Shown piece after piece: positions 54,869 to 63,598 of a DNA stretch of 64,000 nucleotides. The position numbers and the translations under genes are program-made. Origin of the DNA: Sulfuricaulis sp040901545 (GTDB lineage Bacteria; Pseudomonadota; Gammaproteobacteria; Acidiferrobacterales; Sulfurifustaceae); NCBI RefSeq assembly GCF_040901545.1, contig NZ_JBBDYL010000004.1:1-64000 (forward strand). Reading direction: 5' to 3'. The notes below the pieces were generated by a model. It was not told the DNA's origin, did no database searches, and saw nothing but the letters and a program-made list of their open reading frames with translations. Numbering within the stretch: the first letter of the stretch is position 1; each line of letters opens with the position of its first letter.

Positions 54869-56059
54869 TTATTTTTTCTCCGCCGGTTTCTGTTCGTTTT
54901 CTCCCATCACCGTTTCCAGCACCTCCCATTTCCCGTTTGTTACACGATACATCGTGATTGCCCCGCCACGGACGTCGCCACGTTCATCAAAACTAATGTT
55001 ACCGGTCACCCCGGCGCGTTGGATATTCTGCACTTCGACGAGATATTTGCTTGGGTCCGCTGAATTCGCCTGCTTCATGGCCGCTACCATGGTCATGGCC
55101 GCATCGTAGGCATAGGGGGCGTAAGTCTGAATTACTCCGTATTTGGCGGTGAATTTCTCCCGGAATTCCTTGCCCCCCGGCATGATATCGAGGGGCAGAC
55201 CGGGTGAGGAAGCCGTCACACCTTCCGCATCGTTTCCCGCCAGCTTAAGGAACTCGGTTGTTTGCGCGCCATCTCCGCCGAGGAACGAAGCCTTAATCCC
55301 GAGCGAATGAAGTTGCTTTACCATGGGTCCGCCCTGCGCATCCATCCCGCCATAGAACACCACGTCAGGCTTCCTGGCCTTGATGGAGGTCAGAATAGCG
55401 CGAAAATCCGTGGACCGGTCGGTGGTAAATTCCCGTGCGATGACCTCGCCGCCCGAGCGCTTAACCGCTTTATCCACTTCGTCCGCGAGCCCCTGGCCGT
55501 AAGCGGTGCGGTCGTCGATTATCGCGACCCGCTTGGCTCCCATTTTTTTTACCGCGTATTCACCCAATACTTTTCCCTGTTGACGATCGTTGGTCATGAC
55601 ACGGAAAGCGGTTTTGTACCCCTGAGCCGTATAGGCAATCGCGGTGGCGGAAGGGGAAACCTGCGGAATACCGGCATCATGGTATATTTTTGAGGCGGGA
55701 ATGGTCGTGCCGGAATTGAGGTGTCCGACGACACCGGCGACGCGCTGATCCACCAGCTTTTGCGCCACAATGGTCGCGTTGCGCGGATCGGCCTGATCGT
55801 CTTCGCTCACCAATTCGAATTTGACGTTCTTGCCCCCTAAAGTTATCCCAGCGGCGTTGACCTCATCGATCGCCAGCCGGGCACCGTTATCGTTGTCCTT
55901 GCCGAGATGGGCCTGTGGACCGGTTAGCGGAGCTACCGATCCAATCCGAATAATTTCGGCAGCGCCCTCGGCCTTATCCTCTTTCTTACTGCAACCGGCG
56001 AGGCCGATCGTCAGGAAAAGCAACCACGCGATCCACTTTGTTGTTTGCAATGCCTTCAT
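54869..56059 (-). CDS. livK: Branched-chain amino-acid-type ABC transporter substrate-binding lipoprotein LivK
   Basis: A 396-residue periplasmic binding protein of the type I leucine-binding fold. The lipoprotein signal ends in LTIGLAGCSK (lipobox Cys near residue 20), then IRIGSVAPLTGPQAHLGKDN and VSEDDQADPRNATIVAQKLV. Start 56059 (MKALQTTKW) has AAGGAG upstream; upstream in-frame codons are not coding. The membrane anchor by lipid is common in species lacking a soluble LivK. First gene of the operon, followed by a terminator. Confidence 0.92.
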   Translation of the reverse strand: MKALQTTKWIAWLLFLTIGLAGCSKKEDKAEGAAEIIRIGSVAPLTGPQAHLGKDNDNGARLAIDEVNAAGITLGGKNVKFELVSEDDQADPRNATIVAQKLVDQRVAGVVGHLNSGTTIPASKIYHDAGIPQVSPSATAIAYTAQGYKTAFRVMTNDRQQGKVLGEYAVKKMGAKRVAIIDDRTAYGQGLADEVDKAVKRSGGEVIAREFTTDRSTDFRAILTSIKARKPDVVFYGGMDAQGGPMVKQLHSLGIKASFLGGDGAQTTEFLKLAGNDAEGVTASSPGLPLDIMPGGKEFREKFTAKYGVIQTYAPYAYDAAMTMVAAMKQANSADPSKYLVEVQNIQRAGVTGNISFDERGDVRGGAITMYRVTNGKWEVLETVMGENEQKPAEKK

Positions 56060-56170
56060 TGACGTCTCCTTGATATTTTTTGATATCGTTGGCAAGTGAC
56101 ATTTTAACGTACAAACCTCCCGCGGGCGCAAGCAGCCGGTTAGCGCTGTAATACAAACCAAAAGAGCGAT

Positions 56171-57526
56171 TTAACCGTCCCCTTGCCTGGGGGGTATCAG
56201 AAGTCTTATGCCGATCGGAATCTCTTGACTCCGCAGGTTATTCAGAAAACGCAATGCATCCACGTGGACATTGTAATGGCGTGCGATCGAAGCAAGCGTT
56301 TCACCCTTGCGCACGATATGTTCACGCTCCGGATCCACATCTTGTTTCGCCTCCACAATGGTTGACGGCGTTGCCGGTCGCCGCGCGAGAAATTGCTTTA
56401 TGCCTCGAAACATACCGGAAGCCAAATTTTGTTGAAATGCTTTTGAGCGGAGTTTCCTCTCTTCCGAGGGAGTTGAAATAAAAGCGGTTTCCACCAGAAC
56501 AGACGGTATATCCGGCGACTTGAGCACGGCAAATCCGGCCTGGGCCACCTGGCGCATATGTACCGGACCTACTCGCAGTAATTCGGCAAGGATGTCATCC
56601 CCGAGATTCAGACTATCCTGCATGGTCTTGTTGTGCGAGAGGTCCAGCAACACTTGGGCGAGCATGTCATCCTTGTCACTCAGGCTCACGCCGCCGATCA
56701 GATCGGACGCGTTTTCCTTGTCGGCAATCGATCGCGCCATGGCATTGCTCGCGCCTTTTTCCGACAAGGCATAAACCGATGATCCGTAGGCGCGCCGACT
56801 GGACACGGCATCGGCATGTATGGATATGAAAACGTCCGCCTGGAGACGGCGCGCTTTCTCGTAGCGCTGACGCAGACTGACATAGTAATCGCCGTCACGT
56901 ATCAAAACCGGTCTCATACCCGGCTCGCGCGCAACGAGTTTGGCCAGTTCACGGGCGACGGCCAGGGTGATATCTTTTTCCCGCGTGCGATAACGCCGTC
57001 CAATGGCGCCCGGATCCTCGCCACCGTGACCGGCGTCAATCGCCACCACCCGGTCACGGACAACCGGCTTTAGCGGCACGGAGGCTTTGGGCTTGCGTTC
57101 ATCCGTCTTGGCGGTTTCAATTTCCGTCGCCTTGGTGTCATAGAGATCGATCACCAAGCGATGGCCGTAAGGCCCGGCTGGTTTTAACGTGAAGCTGCGC
57201 GGCTGGGCTCCGGTTTTGAGATCGAGCACGATGCGCAGCGGACCCGAATCCGGTTGACCCACGCGCACCTTCTCCAACAGCGGTCCCCCGGTATCGACGG
57301 CCGGCAACGGTTCCGTCAAACGGGCGTTTTCGATGTCCACCACAACGCGAGCGGGATCCGACAAGGTAAACAGGGTATGTTCCAAAGGACCGCTGAGGTC
57401 AAACACCAGGCGGGTGTGATCGGGCGCGCGCCACACACGCAGGTGTTGGACAGTTACCGGTTCGGCGGAAGCCGTCGCGGCTAACAGAAATAAAATCGGG
57501 AACAGAACACGGGACAAATTGCTCAT
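56171..57526 (-). CDS. amiB: N-acetylmuramoyl-L-alanine amidase AmiB-like
   Basis: A 451-residue septal amidase. Signal peptide (to about 20), AMIN domain (VQHLRVWRAPDHTRLVFDL, about 25-130), Amidase_3 with zinc ligands in IDAGHGGEDPGAIG, SIHADA and VETAFIS (about 180-400), and a C-terminal LysM (VRKGETLASIARHYNVHVD). The AMIN-amidase-LysM order and the place after tsaE match AmiB. It cuts the peptide stem at the division site. Start 57526 overlaps the tsaE stop by 4 bp. Confidence 0.9.
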   Translation of the reverse strand: MSNLSRVLFPILFLLAATASAEPVTVQHLRVWRAPDHTRLVFDLSGPLEHTLFTLSDPARVVVDIENARLTEPLPAVDTGGPLLEKVRVGQPDSGPLRIVLDLKTGAQPRSFTLKPAGPYGHRLVIDLYDTKATEIETAKTDERKPKASVPLKPVVRDRVVAIDAGHGGEDPGAIGRRYRTREKDITLAVARELAKLVAREPGMRPVLIRDGDYYVSLRQRYEKARRLQADVFISIHADAVSSRRAYGSSVYALSEKGASNAMARSIADKENASDLIGGVSLSDKDDMLAQVLLDLSHNKTMQDSLNLGDDILAELLRVGPVHMRQVAQAGFAVLKSPDIPSVLVETAFISTPSEERKLRSKAFQQNLASGMFRGIKQFLARRPATPSTIVEAKQDVDPEREHIVRKGETLASIARHYNVHVDALRFLNNLRSQEIPIGIRLLIPPRQGDG

Positions 57527-57981
57527 GGCACCGCGTCCAGCAGGGACTTGCCGTGGTCGGTATAAGCTGTAATTCGCACCATGCGTCCTGTCCCGGTCGG
57601 TGAGATCATAATATCCACATCCGGAGTTGGCAAAACGTCCTCCGCACGTTCCGCCCACTCCACCACGCATACCCCTTTCCCGTGAAGGTAGTCGCGTACG
57701 CCGAGAAATTCCAGTTCTTCCGGATTATTCAGACGGTAAAGGTCAAAGTGGTAAAACTCAAGTTCCGGGAAGGAATAGGGCTCAACCAGCGTAAAAGTCG
57801 GGCTCTTAACCGCCCCCTCATGCCCGAGGCCACGCAACATTCCGCGTACCAGTGTGGTCTTGCCGGCGCCCAGCGGCCCGCGGAGGTAGATGAGAGAAGC
57901 CCTGCTGAGATGAGCGGCAATTTTTGACCCCAATGATTCCATATCACTAACCGTGGCAACCGGTTGATCAACGCTCGGCAT
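57523..57981 (-). CDS. tsaE: tRNA threonylcarbamoyladenosine ATPase TsaE
   Basis: A 152-residue P-loop ATPase needed, with TsaB and TsaD, for t6A37 modification of tRNAs that read ANN codons. Walker A GPLGAGKTTLVRG (about 35-47), SPTFTLVEPY, YHFDLYRL and CVVEWAERAE. Overlaps nnr by 14 bp and amiB by 4 bp, as in E. coli order nnr-tsaE-amiB. Confidence 0.94.
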   Translation of the reverse strand: MPSVDQPVATVSDMESLGSKIAAHLSRASLIYLRGPLGAGKTTLVRGMLRGLGHEGAVKSPTFTLVEPYSFPELEFYHFDLYRLNNPEELEFLGVRDYLHGKGVCVVEWAERAEDVLPTPDVDIMISPTGTGRMVRITAYTDHGKSLLDAVP

Positions 57982-59467
57982 GTCTCACCAGGCGATTAAG
58001 CCGGGCACGGAGAAATGGAAACAGATCAGACGCGAGCGTCCCCGCCTCCCCAGCTTGAGCGGCGTCGTCGCCCGCAGCAGCGTGCACCCATACGCCCAGA
58101 CGGGCGGCATCGAGCGTGGAAAGTCCTTGCGCCCGCAGGCCGGCGATTGTCCCGGTCAACACATCGCCCATGCCGCCACTCGCCATCCCGGGATTTCCCC
58201 GATCACAGACCGTTACCATTCCGTCGTACAGAGACGCTACCAGCGTCCCGGAACCCTTCAGCACGCACACACCGCCGAAGCTGGCCACCAATTCGCGTGC
58301 GGCCGCAAACCGGTCGTTTTGAATTTCTCCGGTTGTCATGCCGAGCAGTCGTGCGGCTTCTCCGGGATGCGGCGTAATAATCCAATCCTGGTGCATCTGC
58401 GGGTCGGCCGCGAGAATATTCAGGGCATCGGCATCCACTACCATGGGCAGGGATGATTCGAGCGCCGCGCCCATCAGCCAGTGGCCCCACCTCTCCTGCC
58501 CGAGGCCCGGCCCGATCGCAACGACATCGGCACGAGCCAGCAAGGGACGTAATTCCTTGGCGGTGGCAATTCCGTAAACCAACAGTTCCGGGCGTGCCGC
58601 GCCGATTTGAGCGGCGTGATCCGGATGCGTGGCCACCAGCACCAGCCCGGCACCGGCGCGATAGGCGGCCTCACCCGCAAGCCGCGCCGCGCCGGACATC
58701 CCGCGATCGCCGCCGATGACCAGCACGCGGCCGGCGTCGCCTTTGTGCATGTCACGCGGACGCGCACGCAGGAGACCAAGCAAAGATTTCTCCGTCAAAC
58801 GTTTCGCAGCAGGCGGAACGTTTCCATAAATATCCGGTGGCACACCGAGATCATTAAAAAAGATTTCACCGCCGTGCTCGCGACCGGCGCCGGTGAATAA
58901 TCCCGCCTTGAGACCCATGAACGTCATCGTGGATTGGGCCGTCACCGCCACGCCCATCACCCGGCCGGAATCGGCATGCAAGCCGGATGGAAGATCAACC
59001 GCCAGCACCGGAACACCAGCTTGATTGACAGCTTCAATGGCCGCTCGCCATTCGCCCTCCACCCCGCGTTCAAGCCCCGTTCCCAACATCGCGTCAACGA
59101 TGACATCGTTCCCCCGCAGAAGATCAGCCGTGAAATCCTTGATGGCGATTCCGGCCGATTGGCAGCTGTCGCGGGCGGAGGCGGCGTCGCCTTGCGTTTT
59201 TCCTGAATCGCCCATGCTCAAGACCCGGGTGGTCATTCCAGCAGACTTGGCCAGGCGCGCGACCACGTAACCATCGCCCCCGTTATTCCCGGGTCCGCAA
59301 ATCACCACGACGCGCCGGGATCTCGGCCAGCGGGCGCGCAACAACTGAAACGCCGCCGCACCGGCACGCTCCATCAACGTCGCGCCGGGAATGCCGTACT
59401 GTTCGATGGCCAGACGATCGAGATCCCGGACTTGGGAGGCGGTAAAAAGCGATTCAGGGAGGGTCAT
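57968..59467 (-). CDS. nnr: Bifunctional NAD(P)H-hydrate repair enzyme Nnr
   Basis: A 499-residue fusion. The N-terminal YjeF_N domain (about 10-215) is the NAD(P)HX epimerase (GPGNNGGDGYVVAR, DAMLGTGLERGV). The C-terminal ribokinase-like domain (about 230-495) is the ADP-dependent dehydratase (GDRGMSGAARLAG, HPGEAARLLG, KGSGTLV, GNPGMASGGMGDVLTG). It repairs hydrated NAD(P)H. AAGGA precedes the ATG. Divergent from queG. Confidence 0.94.
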   Translation of the reverse strand: MTLPESLFTASQVRDLDRLAIEQYGIPGATLMERAGAAAFQLLRARWPRSRRVVVICGPGNNGGDGYVVARLAKSAGMTTRVLSMGDSGKTQGDAASARDSCQSAGIAIKDFTADLLRGNDVIVDAMLGTGLERGVEGEWRAAIEAVNQAGVPVLAVDLPSGLHADSGRVMGVAVTAQSTMTFMGLKAGLFTGAGREHGGEIFFNDLGVPPDIYGNVPPAAKRLTEKSLLGLLRARPRDMHKGDAGRVLVIGGDRGMSGAARLAGEAAYRAGAGLVLVATHPDHAAQIGAARPELLVYGIATAKELRPLLARADVVAIGPGLGQERWGHWLMGAALESSLPMVVDADALNILAADPQMHQDWIITPHPGEAARLLGMTTGEIQNDRFAAARELVASFGGVCVLKGSGTLVASLYDGMVTVCDRGNPGMASGGMGDVLTGTIAGLRAQGLSTLDAARLGVWVHAAAGDDAAQAGEAGTLASDLFPFLRARLNRLVRHAER

Positions 59468-59503
59468 GCATTGGTCCTTTTATTATGTATATGATAGGCC
59501 CTC

Positions 59504-60580
59504 ATGCACACTGCGCGAAATAGCAAAATCGATCTCATTCGACTCGCTGCCGACATCAAGACATGGGCCCGTGAACTGGGCTTTCAGCAAACCGGCATCG
59601 CCGATACGGAATTGGGCGAAGCGGAAGCACATTTGTTGAACTGGCTCGGTCGTGGTCGCCACGGGCTAATGCGCTACATGGCATCGCACGGGACGCGACG
59701 CAGCCGCCCGCCGGAATTGCAGCCCGGCACGCTGCGCGTAATCTCGACGCGACTCGACTATTTCCCGGAAGCTGCCGCCGCGGCCGAAACCGTCCTGGGT
59801 GACGCCCGGCTGGGTTATATCTCCCGCTACGCCCTGGGCCGGGACTACCACAAGATGATGCGCCGCCGGCTGCAAAAACTCGCCGAGCGGATTGAGACTT
59901 GTGTCGGACCGTTTCAGTACCGCGCCTTCAGCGACAGCGCGCCGGTGCTGGAGAAGGCGCTGGCCGAAAAGGCCGGGCTTGGCTGGATTGGCAAACATAC
60001 GAATTTGATCGATTCGCGAACCGGATCATGGTTTTTCCTGGGGGAACTCTATACCGACCTGCCGTTGCCGGTGGATACCCCGTCGGCTAATCACTGCGGC
60101 CAATGTCGTGCTTGCCTGGATGTCTGCCCGACTCAAGCCATTGTCGCGCCTTATGAGCTCGATGCACGGCGGTGCATTTCCTATCTCACGATCGAACTGC
60201 GCGATTCCATCCCGGTGGAATTGCGGCCTTTAATCGGCAACCGCATTTATGGCTGCGACGACTGTCAACTTGTCTGCCCGTGGAATCGCTTTGCCCGTCC
60301 GACGCAAGATGCGGATTTTACCCCGCGCCATGATCTCGATGCGCCGGAACTGGTCAGACTGTTTTCATGGACCGAAGCGGAATTCCTCAAATACACCGAA
60401 GGTTCCGCCATCCGGCGAATCGGTCACGAATGCTGGCTGCGTAACATCGCCGTGGCACTCGGCAATGCGCCCACCGATGAAACGATCGTCCACGCACTGA
60501 CGTCTCGGCGCGAGCATGCATCGGAGATCGTGCGCGAGCATGTACAATGGGCGCTGGCACGGCACCGCGATCGTGGTTAA
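59504..60580 (+). CDS. queG: Epoxyqueuosine reductase QueG
   Basis: A 358-residue cobalamin-dependent enzyme reducing epoxyqueuosine to queuosine in tRNA. It has RFSDSAPVLEKALAEKAGLG-type B12 region (SDSAPVLEKALAEKAGLGWI), followed by two 4Fe-4S motifs: CGQCRACLDVCPT and CDDCQLVCPWN with the extra Cys in RCISYLTIE. The C-terminal HEAT-like helices are shortened to one unit. It follows the nnr divergent region, as in E. coli. Confidence 0.94.
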   Translation: MHTARNSKIDLIRLAADIKTWARELGFQQTGIADTELGEAEAHLLNWLGRGRHGLMRYMASHGTRRSRPPELQPGTLRVISTRLDYFPEAAAAAETVLGDARLGYISRYALGRDYHKMMRRRLQKLAERIETCVGPFQYRAFSDSAPVLEKALAEKAGLGWIGKHTNLIDSRTGSWFFLGELYTDLPLPVDTPSANHCGQCRACLDVCPTQAIVAPYELDARRCISYLTIELRDSIPVELRPLIGNRIYGCDDCQLVCPWNRFARPTQDADFTPRHDLDAPELVRLFSWTEAEFLKYTEGSAIRRIGHECWLRNIAVALGNAPTDETIVHALTSRREHASEIVREHVQWALARHRDRG

Positions 60581-60587
60581 CGAAATT

Positions 60588-60611
60588 GAGGGCGCGATGT
60601 ACCGCGCCCTC
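60588..60611. repeat. Perfect hairpin after queG
   Basis: GAGGGCGCG and CGCGCCCTC pair over 9 bp around the loop ATGTAC, 8 bp after the queG stop and 6 bp before the sigma fragment start. No T-run follows, so it is not a classical terminator on the plus strand. It could be a rho-independent-like pause, a REP-type element, or the junction of a deletion. Confidence 0.55.
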
Positions 60612-60616
60612 TGGAA

Positions 60617-60991
60617 GTGCGTGCCAAATTCACGACCTATCTCTGTCATCTGGCGCGCTACCGGCTGATCGATCATTACCGGCGGCAGGCCACCGGGTTG
60701 CCGTTGTCTTACGATGACGACCCGGACGACCCGCGGATCGAACGGGTGGCCATCGCCGGGATTCATCAACCGGAAAACGAACTTTACCGACGGCGGCAGG
60801 TGCAACAATTGCTGAAATTGCTCGACGGACTCCCCGAAGCGCAACGCGAGACTTTCCTGTTGCGCGAGGAAGCCGGTTTGTCGTTGCTTGAAATCGCGGA
60901 GATTACCGGCGTTACGGCGGAAACGGCCAAGAGCCGCCTGCGCTACGCGCTGGTCAAACTGCGCCAAGGTTTGGCGAAGGACGTAACATGA
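60617..60991 (+). CDS. N-terminally truncated ECF sigma factor (likely remnant)
   Basis: 124 residues that match only the C-terminal two thirds of an ECF sigma factor: the end of region 2 (KFTTYLCHLARYRLIDHYRR) and a complete region 4 (LLDGLPEAQRETFLLREEAG, LSLLEIAEITGV, TAETAKSRLRYALVKLR). Family members carry about 60 more residues at the N-terminus (core region 2.1-2.3, needed for core polymerase binding and melting). In frame there is a stop TGA at 60587 and no start before GTG 60617; no ribosome site is visible. Probably a pseudogene left by a deletion next to queG. The next gene overlaps it by 4 bp. Confidence 0.7.
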   Translation: MRAKFTTYLCHLARYRLIDHYRRQATGLPLSYDDDPDDPRIERVAIAGIHQPENELYRRRQVQQLLKLLDGLPEAQRETFLLREEAGLSLLEIAEITGVTAETAKSRLRYALVKLRQGLAKDVT

Positions 60992-61983
60992 CTTCAAAAA
61001 AATCTCCAGGCGCTGACGGCACACCGATGCCGGGTGAGGCCGGGATCGATCGCGTCTACCGCAGCGCCTCGAAAGAGATGCCCTCCGCCAGCGTTGATGC
61101 AAGAATCCTGGCCGAAGCACAAAAGGCAATCACCAAACAGAAGACCCGCTCGCCGTCCGGCATCCACTGGGAATATCCGCTGTCGTCCGCCGCGGTAATC
61201 GTGCTGAGTCTGGGCGTCGTGCTGCTGCTTAACCAGCAAGGTGTGTTTAATCGTCAACCCCCACCTTCGTCGCCAACAGACACAGCGACAGCACCGGGAA
61301 TTGCGCGCGATGTACCAGCCACACTCTCTCCGTCGGCAGCGGAGGAACCCGCGCGTTCGCAAGGTAAATTCTCGGCCAAAACAGAAACGGTGCAGCCGGA
61401 ACTGTCGCCTACGTTGGCGGCCAAGCAGCCTCCCGCCTCGCCGGCAGCGCCCATGGAAGCCAAAAAGAGCGAACGCGAAGTATCGGCATTGTCCGGTCCC
61501 TCAATGGCATCAGGAAGCATTGCCGAAGAACGGCCGGCCGGCCTGGTGTCCGAAGTTGCACGTGCTAGAGAGAATATGGCAACGAAAGATATTAAACCCA
61601 GCTTACAAGCCGACGTAATATCGGTTCAGGTAAGCGGTGAACCGGGGACGTACCAGTTCACGGTCGGCATCCGCAGCCCGGACACGGGCTGCCAGCAGTA
61701 CGCAGACTGGTGGGAGGTGGTAAGCGGGGACGGCAAACTGCTTTACAGACGTGTGCTGCTACATAGTCACGTGGAAGAGCAGCCTTTCACGCGTTCCGGG
61801 GGGCCGGTTCCGATTCAATCCGAAAGTGTGGTTTGGGTGCGGGCCCACATGAATACGAGTGGTTACGGCGGCAAGGCGTTCAAGGGTTCGGTAAAATCGG
61901 GGTTCACCGAGACGGATCCGGGTAAAGATTTTGCGGCGAATCTTGCGTATCAACCGCCTTTGCCCAACGGCTGTGATTTTTAA
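60988..61983 (+). CDS. Putative anti-sigma membrane protein with conserved C-terminal domain
   Basis: 331 residues: an N-terminal cytoplasmic segment (IDRVYRSASKEMPSASVDARIL) typical of proteins paired with ECF sigma factors, one membrane span (about 66-84, SSAAVIVLSLGVVLLL), a Pro/Ala/Glu-rich linker, and a compact C-terminal domain (TGCQQYADWWEVVSGDGKLL, LLHSHVEEQPFTRSGG) with two Cys and conserved Trp, His and Arg. That domain also occurs alone in other bacteria as an uncharacterised periplasmic protein. Start overlaps the sigma fragment. Its partner sigma is truncated, so its regulatory role may be lost. Confidence 0.7.
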   Translation: MTSKKSPGADGTPMPGEAGIDRVYRSASKEMPSASVDARILAEAQKAITKQKTRSPSGIHWEYPLSSAAVIVLSLGVVLLLNQQGVFNRQPPPSSPTDTATAPGIARDVPATLSPSAAEEPARSQGKFSAKTETVQPELSPTLAAKQPPASPAAPMEAKKSEREVSALSGPSMASGSIAEERPAGLVSEVARARENMATKDIKPSLQADVISVQVSGEPGTYQFTVGIRSPDTGCQQYADWWEVVSGDGKLLYRRVLLHSHVEEQPFTRSGGPVPIQSESVVWVRAHMNTSGYGGKAFKGSVKSGFTETDPGKDFAANLAYQPPLPNGCDF

Positions 61984-62115
61984 TTGCGTTTCTTGGCATT
62001 TGATGGCCACTTAGGGCGGCCCACAACCAGTTCATAAGTTAAGCAGTAATTTATTTTATTGAAAACTGCCTGACAGGTTCACGTCGCCCGAGGCAGCAAC
62101 TTCTAAAAATTCGTA

Positions 62116-62550
62116 TCAGAAACCACTCGGCGGTGGCGATGGAAATATCGGAGGTTGTGGAATTGGTGGTGTACTGGCAGGAGGCAGTGAAGGTGTCACC
62201 GGAGGCGAAGGGGCAGGTGCCGTTGTTGCCGCACCCCCTCCCGCCGACAGTCCCTTCCGAGTCTTGTTGTCTAACGACGAAGTGTCCGTGACTGAATCAG
62301 GCGATGACAATCCCTTACCCGGCGTTGTCGCAGCCGGCGGGTTGTTAAACTGAATCACATTATGATCCGGATTGATCTGCTTTTCTTCGATTTTTTCAGC
62401 TTGCGGCGGCGGCTTGGATTCCGAATAATGAGTTTTGCCGCCAGAGTCCACCCATTTCCATAATTTTATCGCCTGCGCTGACGGCATTGCTGAAAGAATC
62501 ACGAGTGTCAGCGCATGGACGATAATTTTCAAATTTAACCGGAAGAACAT
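62116..62550 (-). CDS. DUF4124 secreted protein with Pro-rich tail
   Basis: A 144-residue protein: signal peptide (cleavage expected near QA at residue 27), a short DUF4124 domain (IKLWKWVDSGGKTHYSESKPP, where the KWVD and HYS[ED] pattern is diagnostic), then a low-complexity tail of Pro, Ser, Ala and Gly to the end. DUF4124 proteins are common secreted small proteins in gammaproteobacteria and of unknown role. Six bp after the DUF3144 gene on the same strand. Confidence 0.8.
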   Translation of the reverse strand: MFFRLNLKIIVHALTLVILSAMPSAQAIKLWKWVDSGGKTHYSESKPPPQAEKIEEKQINPDHNVIQFNNPPAATTPGKGLSSPDSVTDTSSLDNKTRKGLSAGGGAATTAPAPSPPVTPSLPPASTPPIPQPPIFPSPPPSGF

Positions 62551-62556
62551 TTCAGC

Positions 62557-62871
62557 TCAGCTGGGGCGCGTGTTGATCAGATGCGCATATTTCATGTTCT
62601 CATCAAAGAACTTTTTGTAATCGTCCAGGTTTTCATTAAGCATTTTTTGATATTCGCGAGTGAAGAATTCAAAAGCCTTGCCCCTGTCCGACTCGTACTT
62701 CTTGATATCGCTTGCATGGGATGCCACAACAAAAGAGTTGAATCGCGACGCAGCGTACAGCAGGGCCATGCTCACGTTTTCCCGACTGGCTGTTTCACAA
62801 TGTTTATTGGCCAAGTCGATAAACGAGTTGACGATGCTGCGATATTCCTGATCAATGTCTGCTTCGTTCAT
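62557..62871 (-). CDS. DUF3144 family protein
   Basis: A 104-residue, mostly helical soluble protein. It begins MNEADIDQEYRSIVNSFIDLAN and contains SRENVSMALLYAASRFNSFVV, which is the typical DUF3144 pattern. Function unknown. Start 62871 is chosen for the family start; a longer in-frame start at 62916 is less likely. It is upstream of the DUF4124 gene, probably one transcript. Confidence 0.8.
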   Translation of the reverse strand: MNEADIDQEYRSIVNSFIDLANKHCETASRENVSMALLYAASRFNSFVVASHASDIKKYESDRGKAFEFFTREYQKMLNENLDDYKKFFDENMKYAHLINTRPS

Positions 62872-62953
62872 AGGCGGTCGCTCACGGGTTTTGAAAGTCA
62901 GACTGACTGTTATCACTAAGCCAGACGTACACGGTAAATATAAAAATAAACAC

Positions 62954-63517
62954 TCATTTCACAAAAAAGTTATCGCGGTAATATTTCAATTCCTCGATCG
63001 ATTCCCTGATGTCGTCCAGCGCCTTGTGGGTGTTCTTCTTCACCAGGCCGTTGCAGAGACCGGGTTTCCAGCGGCGCATGAGTTCTTTAACCGTGCTCAC
63101 GTCGAGATTCCGGTAATGAAACCATGCCTCGAGTTGCGGCATTCCGCGCGCGAGGAACCGCCGGTCCTGACAAATACTGTTCCCGCACATGGGTGATTTG
63201 TTTTTTGGAACACGCTGTTGTAAAAAATCGAGCGAGATTTTTTCGACATCCGCCTCGGTATGAGGCGACTGCCTAACCCGCTCAATCAGCCCTGTTCCGG
63301 CATGCGTGCGTTTGTTCCATTCGTCCATGGCCGCCAGCACCTCATCCGGCTGATGCACCGCCAACACCGGTCCTTCCGCGACAATATTGAGCGAGCTGTC
63401 GGTGATAATCGTCGCCACTTCGATGATCCGGTCGGTATCGGGATTTAACCCTGTCATTTCCAGGTCTATCCAGATGAGCGCGCCGGTCTCCTGCGCACCG
63501 TTGGGTGCATGTGCCAT
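62954..63517 (-). CDS. orn: Oligoribonuclease
   Basis: A 187-residue DEDDh 3'-5' exonuclease that degrades 2-5 nt RNAs, including pGpG from cyclic-di-GMP turnover. Motifs: ExoI LIWIDLEMTGLNPDTDRIIE, ExoII GNSICQDRRFL, and ExoIII HKALDDIRESIEEL. Start 63517 (MAHAPNGAQ) with GGAG upstream. Divergent from the protease gene. Confidence 0.95.
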   Translation of the reverse strand: MAHAPNGAQETGALIWIDLEMTGLNPDTDRIIEVATIITDSSLNIVAEGPVLAVHQPDEVLAAMDEWNKRTHAGTGLIERVRQSPHTEADVEKISLDFLQQRVPKNKSPMCGNSICQDRRFLARGMPQLEAWFHYRNLDVSTVKELMRRWKPGLCNGLVKKNTHKALDDIRESIEELKYYRDNFFVK

Positions 63518-63598
63518 TAAATATCTCCAGATTAACTGGGGGAATCTTTCGGGCTCCCTGCTGTCTGTTACACAATGTGATGATAACATCCTTGATCA

